A DNA stretch of 10,549 nucleotides from positions 1 to 10,549 of the forward strand of contig LKMS01000041.1 of NCBI GenBank assembly GCA_001563965.1, given 5' to 3'. Shown here in pieces: positions 1 to 5,205 of the stretch. Position 1 is the stretch's first letter; each line of letters opens with the position of its first letter. The stretch comes from Haloferacaceae archaeon PL-Br10_E2g29. GTDB lineage: Archaea > Halobacteriota > Halobacteria > Halobacteriales > Haloferacaceae. The notes below the pieces were generated by a model that made no database searches, had not been told where the DNA came from, and was given only the letters and a program-made list of their open reading frames with translations. Both the position numbers and the translations under genes were made by a program.

Positions 1-1514
1 CCAGCGGCCCCGCCGAAAACCCCGAGTTCGGCGACACCTACGTCGACTGGACGACCCGACAGTCGATCCAACTCCACTGGCTCAAACTCGAAGACATTCC
101 CGAAATCTTCGAGAAACTCGAATCAAACGGCCTGTCGGCCCAGCAGGCCTGTGGCGACTCGTGGCGCAACATCGTCGGCAACCCGATGGCCGGCAAAGCG
201 CCCGAATTCGTCGATGCGTTGCCCGTCATTCACGAACTCAACGACCGGTTCAAAGGAAACGAGGATCACTCGAATCTGCCCCGCAAATGGAAGGTTTCGG
301 TCACCGGCGCGCCCGACGGGTCGGGCCAGGGCGACATCAACGACCTCGCATTCGAACCCGCGTTCAAGGAGATCGACGGCGAGGAAGTCCGTGGGTTCAA
401 CGTTGCCGTCGGCGGTGGCCTCTCGCGAAACGAACCGCGCATTGCGCGGCAGATTGATGTCTTTACACGACCCGAAAACGCCGCCGACGTCGCCGCCGGC
501 ATTTCGGCGCTGTTCCGCGAACACGGCGACCGCGAAAACCGGTACAACGCCCGCATCAAGTTCCTGATGGACGAGTGGGGTCCCGAAAAATTCCGTCGCG
601 TTCTGCAAGAGGATTTCGTCGACTTCGAACTCGAAACCGCCGGCGAGGATCTCCGCGAGCAGTACACCTACAACGCGGGTGGGGAAGAACACGGCGACCT
701 GATCGGTGTCCACGAACAGCGCGACGACAAGTACTACGTCGGGCTCAACGTCTTGGTCGGTCGGATGGGTGCGGACGACACCGCCGAACTCGCCCGCGTC
801 GCCGACACATACGGCTCCGGCGAAGTGCGAATCAGCCAGCGGCAGAACGTCATCATTACCGACGTGCCCGAGGAGAATCTCGACGCGCTGCTCGATGAAC
901 CGCTGCTCGAAAACTACTCGCCGGATCCACACCCGTTCATGCGTGGCTCGGTCGCCTGTACGGGAACGGAGTTCTGTTCGCTCTCGATTGTCGAGACGAA
1001 AAACCGTCAGGTTCGGTTCGCCCGGTGGCTCAAACAGAACGTCGAGCTTCCCGACGGTGTCGAGGACTTCCACATCCATCTGTCGGGCTGTACCGCCTCG
1101 TGTGCGCAGCCACAGATCGCCGATGTTTCCCTTCGCGGGATGAAAACCCGTAAAAACGGCGAGGCGGTCGAGGCGCTCGACATCGGTCTCGGCGGCGGCC
1201 TCGGCGAGAACCCGCACTTTGCGGAGTGGGTCGGCCAGCGCGTGCCCGTTGACGAGGTTCCTGGCGCGATCAAGAACCTGCTGGCAACGTTCGAAGACCA
1301 ACGCGAGGGCAGCGAAACCTTCCGCGAGTTCATCGCCCGACAGGACGAAGACGAACTCGAGAACCTCATCGAGCCAGAAGAGACGAGCTACGAGGACCCG
1401 ATGATGCACAACACGAAGCTGACGTGGTATCCGTACGCCGAGAACGACTCGATGGATGCCTCGCCCGCGCCGACCGACGGCGATGGCAACCCGTTGGCTC
1501 CCGCTGACGACTGA
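1..1514 (+). CDS. nirA: Ferredoxin-dependent nitrite (or sulfite) reductase, 5'-truncated
   Basis: This is a sirohaem/[4Fe-4S] reductase of the assimilatory nitrite/sulfite reductase family. It makes the six-electron reduction of nitrite to ammonium (or sulfite to sulfide) in the cytoplasm with electrons from ferredoxin. The frame is open from base 3 and gives 503 residues to TGA at 1512-1514. About 80 N-terminal residues are probably outside the window, judging from usual family length. Numbering from base 3, an N-terminal ferredoxin-like half-domain contains ACGDSWRNIVGNPMAG near residues 49-64. The cluster and sirohaem ligands are CTGTEFC (Cys319 and Cys325, CX5C) and CTASC (Cys363 and Cys367, CX3C), the classic four-cysteine signature. 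The C-terminal 30 residues are an acidic, Pro/Asp-rich tail. Nitrite and sulfite reductases share these motifs. I favour NirA because close haloarchaeal relatives are usually assigned to nitrate assimilation, but no nitrate reductase or transporter gene is visible in the window to confirm it. Confidence 0.9.
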   Translation, partial: SGPAENPEFGDTYVDWTTRQSIQLHWLKLEDIPEIFEKLESNGLSAQQACGDSWRNIVGNPMAGKAPEFVDALPVIHELNDRFKGNEDHSNLPRKWKVSVTGAPDGSGQGDINDLAFEPAFKEIDGEEVRGFNVAVGGGLSRNEPRIARQIDVFTRPENAADVAAGISALFREHGDRENRYNARIKFLMDEWGPEKFRRVLQEDFVDFELETAGEDLREQYTYNAGGEEHGDLIGVHEQRDDKYYVGLNVLVGRMGADDTAELARVADTYGSGEVRISQRQNVIITDVPEENLDALLDEPLLENYSPDPHPFMRGSVACTGTEFCSLSIVETKNRQVRFARWLKQNVELPDGVEDFHIHLSGCTASCAQPQIADVSLRGMKTRKNGEAVEALDIGLGGGLGENPHFAEWVGQRVPVDEVPGAIKNLLATFEDQREGSETFREFIARQDEDELENLIEPEETSYEDPMMHNTKLTWYPYAENDSMDASPAPTDGDGNPLAPADD

Positions 1515-1540
1515 GCTGCACACGACTCGCATCGCTCACC

Positions 1541-1556
1541 GATTTTTGTTGTTTTC
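1541..1556 (+). terminator. U-rich archaeal terminator after nirA
   Basis: Two T-runs (five then four Ts, separated by GTTG) begin 28 bases after the reductase stop in otherwise GC-rich DNA. Archaeal transcription ends at short oligo-U stretches without needing a hairpin, and I see no convincing stem here. An alternative is that this AT-rich patch is part of a promoter for the small gene downstream. Confidence 0.5.
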
Positions 1557-1577
1557 GTCGACCGCCGAGCAACGGCT

Positions 1578-1655
1578 ATGTCGTTGTCGCTGTTGTCGCC
1601 GCCGTCGCCATCGTCGCTGCAGTCGCTGTCGCCATCGTCGCTGTGTCGTCGTCGG
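1578..1655. repeat. Degenerate GTCGCC/GTCGCT trinucleotide-type repeat in an intergenic gap
   Basis: The stretch is built almost entirely from TCG, CTG and CCA/CCG triplets. The 16-base unit GTCGCCATCGTCGCTG occurs twice exactly, at 1604-1619 and 1628-1643, with a 24-base period, flanked by looser copies. Read on the + strand it would give a Ser/Leu/Pro-rich peptide unlike a halophilic protein. Read on the minus strand it would give an Asp/Gly/Ser-rich one. I treat it as non-coding low-complexity DNA. It fills most of the 234-base gap between nirA and the next gene, and no clear TATA-like box lies in the rest of that gap. Confidence 0.6.
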
Positions 1656-1748
1656 GACGGCACCACCGCATTCACCATGCTGTCACGCGGCCAACGCTAC
1701 CGGTTCGCTGTCGACAAGGACAAGACGCAGGCACCCGATATGCTACCC

Positions 1749-2039
1749 ATGCCAGACAGACTGCTTTCGGTGACCGCCTACACAACGCTCGACCTGCTCG
1801 ATGGCGAGGCCGAAGCGCACGAGTTCACTGAATCGGCGTACGCCGTCGTCAACGCCACCGCCCCGCGAAAACAACCCGACCACGTCAAACTCGAGGTCGA
1901 ACTCGACAGTACGCAGCTCGAACAGCTCACACCGCATGCCGACCGGATTCGACTCACACCCGAGGAAGCCCGAACGCTCGCGGCTGACCTCGAAAAGTAC
2001 GCTGAGAAAGTCGACGCCTATCTCGCCGACGAGTCGTAA
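1749..2039 (+). CDS. Small conserved haloarchaeal protein (DUF6360-like)
   Basis: This is a 96-residue acidic soluble protein with no signal peptide, membrane segment or catalytic motif that I can see. From memory it resembles a family found across Halobacteria (possibly DUF6360) that begins close to MPDR followed by SVTAYTT and keeps a central TAPRKQPDHVKLEVELD stretch. The C-terminal third (LTPEEARTLAADLEKYAEKV) is predicted helical. Its role is unknown. The start is uncertain: the frame stays open upstream with ATGs at 1578, 1677 and 1740. I chose 1749 because the conserved-looking part begins there, while upstream residues are basic or low in complexity and come from the GTCGCC repeat. 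No Shine-Dalgarno distinguishes the options. It converges on the beta-CASP nuclease gene, with 41 bases between the stops. Confidence 0.75.
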   Translation: MPDRLLSVTAYTTLDLLDGEAEAHEFTESAYAVVNATAPRKQPDHVKLEVELDSTQLEQLTPHADRIRLTPEEARTLAADLEKYAEKVDAYLADES

Positions 2040-2080
2040 GCGGTGTCGACTGATCGGTCTCTCTCAGCGTGTCGGCGTAT

Positions 2081-3364
2081 TCAACACTCGACTGTTTCCC
2101 CAAGCCCCGGAGCCGCTGCATCGAATCCGTCTCGGCGTAACTCCTTGGCGAACGCCGCACATGAATCGCCGTGATTCATCACCACCGTCGCATCCTCGTA
2201 CGCAGCCAAGAATGCGCGCAGTCCGTCGTGGTCGGCGTGCGCAGAGAAGTCGAACAGCGCCGTTTGGGCCGCCACGGGATAGATGCCGCCGTTGAGTTCA
2301 CACCGCCCGGTTTCGAGCAGTTCCCGGCCGGGTGTGCCCTCGACCTGATACCCCGTGAGCGAGATGCGGTTGATCGGATTCGTTCGGATTTCGGGAATGT
2401 AGGTCATCGCTGGACCGCCCGAGAGCATGCCACTCGTGGTGACGATGACGGTGTTTTTGTTCGCAATTCGCGTTCGCTGGCCATCACGACCGGTCACTTC
2501 GCGGGCGTGTCGCGCCGCCTGTGCGAGTGCGTCGCTATCGCGGACGAACTCGGGATACTGCCGGAGCATCGAAAGCACGCGTGTGCCCATGCCGTCAACG
2601 TAACACTCCAGGTCGTGGGCCGCACAGACGAGCAACAGCTCTTGCGTCCGGCCGATGGCGAACGCGGGAACGACGACGGTGCCGCCCTCCCACATCGTCG
2701 TCCGCGCGGTTTCGACGAACCGCTGTTCGACGCTGGCGCGATCCTCGTGGCGAACGTTCGCGTACGTCGATTCACAGATGACGACATCCGCGTCGGGCCG
2801 GGCGGTCGACCCCGACAGTAGTCGGGAGTCGTCGGTGTGAAAATCCGCCGTGTACAACAGCCGTGTCTCGCCGTCGTCGACGAGCACGTGCGCCGAACCG
2901 GGGATGTGCCCCGCGTTGAAAAAGGTGACTTCGTGACCCGCGGCCTCGAACGGCTCGCCGTAGCCGTGGCGGGTTTCGACCTCGCCCAGCCGTGCGACGT
3001 GGTCGGCCGTAAAGGGACACTGCATCGCCCCACCGAATCGTCCCCGACGCTTCGAGCCTCCCCTCGCTCCGCTCGCGGAGACACCGTGCAGTTTGAGCGT
3101 ATCCTTCGCGAGAATCCGGGCCAACTCGGCGGTCGGTGGCGTCCAGTGGATTGTGGGCCGGCGATCGCCCGACAGCAACGCGGGCACCGCGCCGACGTGG
3201 TCGAGATGGCCGTGTGAGACGACGACCGCCTCCGGATCGACGCGGCCGACGGGGTACTGCGGCGGGGTCGCCGTCAACGTGCCGTAATCGAGCAGCAGGC
3301 GGTCGTTGACGAGGATCGCGCTGCGGCCGACTTCGCTGGCTCCGCCGAGAAACTGGAGCTCCAT
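2081..3364 (-). CDS. CPSF-like metallo-beta-lactamase/beta-CASP ribonuclease (aCPSF2-type)
   Basis: This 427-residue nuclease belongs to the archaeal CPSF73-related beta-CASP family, which cuts RNA and/or degrades it from the 5' end with two zinc ions in the cytoplasm. The MBL core shows HGHLDH (His51, His53, Asp55, His56), AGHIPGS (His153) and TADF (Asp174). The beta-CASP part shows motif A ICEST (Glu198), motif B FSAHADH (His376) and motif C MNHGD (His398). The SGMLSGGP stretch (311-318) is typical of CPSF73 relatives. There is no N-terminal KH domain as in aCPSF1, and the start does not resemble RNase J, so aCPSF2 fits best. Haloarchaeal genomes often label it an mRNA 3'-end processing factor. 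Residues about 96-113 are a basic Gly/Ser/Arg insertion unusual for a halophile. The ATG at 3364 has an AT-rich box (TTTAG, 3404-3408) about 40 bases upstream. Confidence 0.92.
   Translation of the reverse strand: MELQFLGGASEVGRSAILVNDRLLLDYGTLTATPPQYPVGRVDPEAVVVSHGHLDHVGAVPALLSGDRRPTIHWTPPTAELARILAKDTLKLHGVSASGARGGSKRRGRFGGAMQCPFTADHVARLGEVETRHGYGEPFEAAGHEVTFFNAGHIPGSAHVLVDDGETRLLYTADFHTDDSRLLSGSTARPDADVVICESTYANVRHEDRASVEQRFVETARTTMWEGGTVVVPAFAIGRTQELLLVCAAHDLECYVDGMGTRVLSMLRQYPEFVRDSDALAQAARHAREVTGRDGQRTRIANKNTVIVTTSGMLSGGPAMTYIPEIRTNPINRISLTGYQVEGTPGRELLETGRCELNGGIYPVAAQTALFDFSAHADHDGLRAFLAAYEDATVVMNHGDSCAAFAKELRRDGFDAAAPGLGETVEC
3062..3080. repeat. Haloarchaeal CGAGCGGAGCGAGG-type element with hairpin, inside the beta-CASP gene
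   Basis: On the + strand CCTCGCTCCGCTCG spans 3062-3075. Its reverse complement is CGAGCGGAGCGAGG, a word I recall as over-represented in haloarchaeal genomes. It overlaps a perfect CTCCG/CGGAG inverted repeat with a four-base loop at 3067-3080. The element is in frame and encodes residues 96-101 (SASGAR) of the nuclease, at the beginning of an apparent surface insertion. Confidence 0.6.
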
Positions 3365-3402
3365 TTGATGACACTACTGGCCGGGTGGCTTTTCATCCGT
3401 CG

Positions 3403-3409
3403 GTTTAGT
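3403..3409 (-). promoter_or_regulatory. Possible TATA-like box for the beta-CASP nuclease gene
   Basis: On the minus strand this reads CTAAACC within ACTAAACCG, the only AT-rich patch in the 125-base gap between the orphan gene's stop and this nuclease. It would place transcription start near 3380 and give a leader of roughly 15 bases. If real, the nuclease has its own promoter in addition to any read-through from the RNase R gene. The rest of the gap (about 3410-3489) shows only a weak ACGG/CCGT inverted pair and no oligo-T run on the minus strand. Confidence 0.35.
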
Positions 3410-3489
3410 TGTGTGAGTGCGCGGCTGACGCTGTTGCCGTCGTCACCGCCGTTACAATCCTCACGGCTGTCACGGGTTTTACCGTCCGG

Positions 3490-3768
3490 TCACTCCTCGT
3501 CGACAACGCGGATTCGAAACTCGCTGTAGCCGCCGTAGGCGATGTCGAGCGCGCCAAGCCACCAGTTCCAGCGTTCGACGAGCGTCGAACCGGCAGGCGC
3601 GTCGTGGAGGTGACCAACAAGGTCGTCGACGGTGAGCGCACAGCCTCGGTCGGCGTCGGGCTTGCCCGAATCGGCGAGGTCGCGGGCCTGTCTGACGACA
3701 ACGCGGCGTTCGGCCGCACTCGCGTCGAACTCGCGGGCAAGCCGTGTGCTGAGTCGGTCCGGATCCAC
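3490..3768 (-). CDS. Uncharacterised 92-residue protein in an operon with RNase R
   Basis: I do not recognise a functional family. The 92-residue protein is acidic at its ends and has no membrane segment, signal peptide or metal-binding cysteine pair. The N-terminal half (AAERRVVVRQARDLADSG, residues 18-35) looks helical and mixed-charge. The C-terminal half carries an aromatic cluster RWNWWLG (about 66-72), then AYGGYSEFRIRV before an acidic end, suggesting a small folded domain. Start is GTG at 3766-3768, two bases after the TAA of the RNase gene on the same strand. There is no internal ATG to compete, so translation is probably coupled to the RNase. That spacing strongly implies co-transcription and makes a role in RNA turnover the natural guess, though this rests on position alone. 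Confidence 0.8.
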   Translation of the reverse strand: MDPDRLSTRLAREFDASAAERRVVVRQARDLADSGKPDADRGCALTVDDLVGHLHDAPAGSTLVERWNWWLGALDIAYGGYSEFRIRVVDEE

Positions 3769-3770
3769 CG

Positions 3771-5102
3771 TTAGGCTGGGACGTCGTGGACTTTCTCTCG
3801 TTCCTCCTCGTCGAACTCGGCGAGTTCGTCGGCGTCGACGACTTCCAGCCCGCGGTTGTTGATCGCGTACGGATCGAGATGGATCTCCTGCATGAACTGC
3901 TTGTAGAGCCGTTCGGTGGTTTCGCCGTCCTTCTGCTTGTCGCTGGCGCGATCACAGAGTTCGATGAGGTTCTCGGGAATCTCGTTTTCGTGGACGATCC
4001 AGTGGTTGATGAGGTCCGACAGCCGGCGTATTGGGCTGGTGAAGTGCCCATAAATGTCGAAGTTGAGCGCGTGATGGCCGCCGAACGGGTCGTTCATGTA
4101 CTTCGCGCGGGGCATCACTTTCAACACCGCACGCTGGATTTTTCGGAGCGATCGGCCGGGCGCGGATTCGAGCGCCGCGTTGACCGCTTTACGGGGGTCG
4201 TCCCACGAGCCGCTCGGAATGGAGACGCCGTCGAGTTCCTGAATCTCTCGGAGCGCCTTGTCCCACTGGTCGGGCGTTGGCTGGGGGTGGACGCGGTACA
4301 TTGCCTCGACGCCACGACCCCACATCAGTTCGTGGGTGACCGCCTTGTTCGCCTTCAGCATGCACTCCTCGACGATGGTGTGCGCGCGGTCGCGCGAGGG
4401 GTTGAGCACGAGCGAGCCGTCTTCCTTTCGCTGTTCGTGGAGCTGTTCGGCCAACTCGAAAACGAGCGCGCACTCCTCGTGCAGCGGTGCGCCTTCCGCG
4501 TCAATTCGGTTTTCGGCCTGCGAGTACGTCATGCGCTCGTCGCTGTGGATGACCGATTTGTAGATCTCGACCTCCTCGAACGAGAGCGTCTCGCGGCTGA
4601 TCGTCATCTCGACGGTGTGGGCGAGTCGATCCTCGTTGGGAACGAGCGAGCAAACCGTTTCGGCCAACACGGGCGGCAGCATGTGCACGGTGTAGGCCGG
4701 CAAATAGATCGTGTTGCACCGTTTGAGCGCCTCGGCCCACATCTCCGAGCCGGGGTGGACGTAGTGGCTGACGTCGGCGATGTGCACCCAGAGCGTGTAG
4801 TGTTCGTCGTCTTTGTCGATGCTGATTGCGTCGTCGAAGTCCTGGGCATCTGCGGGGTCGGTCGTCCACGTCGTCAACGCGCGGAGATCTTGGCGAAAGT
4901 CGAGTTCGTCTTGGATTTCGGTCTCGACACCCTCGGTTCGTTTGCGCGCCTCGACGAGTACGTCGCCCGGAAACGAATCGCGGAGTTCGAACTCCTCGAA
5001 GAGGTCTTCGCGTTTGTCCGCAAGGCGGTCGGCGACCGCCTCGGTGACTCGGACGGGGCCTTGGCCCTCGGCGGTGCCGGCGTAGGCCTGCTCATCAGAC
5101 AT
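3771..5102 (-). CDS. rnr: RNase R/RNase II family exoribonuclease (RNB domain only)
   Basis: This 443-residue protein is a hydrolytic 3'-5' exoribonuclease that degrades RNA processively to 5'-mononucleotides in the cytoplasm. The catalytic acidic cluster TDPADAQDFDDA gives Asp82, Asp88, Asp90 and Asp91, with the same spacing as Asp201/207/209/210 of E. coli RNase II. The C-terminal RNB signature HFTSPIRRLSDLINH lies at 353-367, including the arginine (359) that contacts the scissile phosphate. The RNB domain fills most of the protein. About 75 residues precede it, with no recognisable pair of cold-shock domains, and only about 75 follow the signature, so the S1 domain of bacterial RNase R is absent. 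Minimal RNB-only RNase R proteins are known in haloarchaea. Start is ATG at 5100-5102 (MSDEQAY). The frame stays open to 5393, but that would overlap the divergent glycosidase gene and its promoter. The 92-residue orphan follows two bases after the stop. Confidence 0.92.
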   Translation of the reverse strand: MSDEQAYAGTAEGQGPVRVTEAVADRLADKREDLFEEFELRDSFPGDVLVEARKRTEGVETEIQDELDFRQDLRALTTWTTDPADAQDFDDAISIDKDDEHYTLWVHIADVSHYVHPGSEMWAEALKRCNTIYLPAYTVHMLPPVLAETVCSLVPNEDRLAHTVEMTISRETLSFEEVEIYKSVIHSDERMTYSQAENRIDAEGAPLHEECALVFELAEQLHEQRKEDGSLVLNPSRDRAHTIVEECMLKANKAVTHELMWGRGVEAMYRVHPQPTPDQWDKALREIQELDGVSIPSGSWDDPRKAVNAALESAPGRSLRKIQRAVLKVMPRAKYMNDPFGGHHALNFDIYGHFTSPIRRLSDLINHWIVHENEIPENLIELCDRASDKQKDGETTERLYKQFMQEIHLDPYAINNRGLEVVDADELAEFDEEEREKVHDVPA

Positions 5103-5144
5103 GGTTTGGTCAATGTGGGTTGGGTAGAAAGGCGTGTCGGGCGC

Positions 5145-5151
5145 TTTTATT
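5145..5151 (-). promoter_or_regulatory. Likely TATA-like box for the RNase R gene
   Basis: The minus strand reads AATAAAA here, 43-49 bases upstream of the RNase start at 5102. Archaeal TATA boxes lie about 25 bases before transcription start, so the transcript would start near 5120-5125 with a leader of about 20 bases and no visible Shine-Dalgarno. Confidence 0.5.
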
Positions 5152-5171
5152 CGTCGTCGTTTTTCAACCCG

Positions 5172-5182
5172 AGTTATTAACT
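5172..5182 (+). promoter_or_regulatory. Palindromic TATA-like element for the GH3 gene
   Basis: AGTTATTAACT is a perfect palindrome (AGTTA/TAACT around a central T). Its AT core is about 26-30 bases before the GH3 ATG at 5206, the spacing expected for a leaderless haloarchaeal transcript. Because it is symmetric it could also bind a dimeric regulator. It is roughly 75 bases from the divergent RNase start. Confidence 0.55.
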
Positions 5183-5184
5183 GA

Positions 5185-5196
5185 GGCGGCTCCGCC
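5185..5196. repeat. GGCGG/CCGCC inverted repeat between the TATA-like element and the GH3 start
   Basis: The five-base arms GGCGG and CCGCC are separated by CT. The repeat sits three bases after the palindromic TATA-like element and nine bases before the GH3 ATG. The position suits an operator overlapping the transcription start. A GC-rich 12-base palindrome may also arise by chance in such a genome. Confidence 0.4.
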
Positions 5197-5205
5197 GGTT
5201 CACCT

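Noticed and set aside
123..1532. 469-codon open frame on the minus strand
   Set aside because: It is antisense to the nitrite/sulfite reductase, which has the complete four-cysteine signature. It is a composition-driven shadow.
1578..1748. Upstream in-frame starts (1578, 1677, 1740) for the small conserved protein
   Set aside because: The added residues are Ser/Leu/Pro-rich, basic, or derived from the repeat tract. They do not look haloarchaeal, and similarity to the remembered family starts at the 1749 methionine. The 1677 start is not fully excluded.
2171..2821. 216-codon + strand frame
   Set aside because: It is antisense to the beta-CASP nuclease, with no motif and no promoter.
3474..3481. 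Possible terminator (ACGG/CCGT around GTTTTA) after the 92-residue gene
   Set aside because: The stem is only four base pairs and the minus strand carries As and not Ts there, so it does not look like an archaeal oligo-U terminator for that gene.
3786..5180. 464-codon open frame on the + strand
   Set aside because: It is antisense to the RNase R gene with its intact catalytic aspartates, and its start has no promoter.
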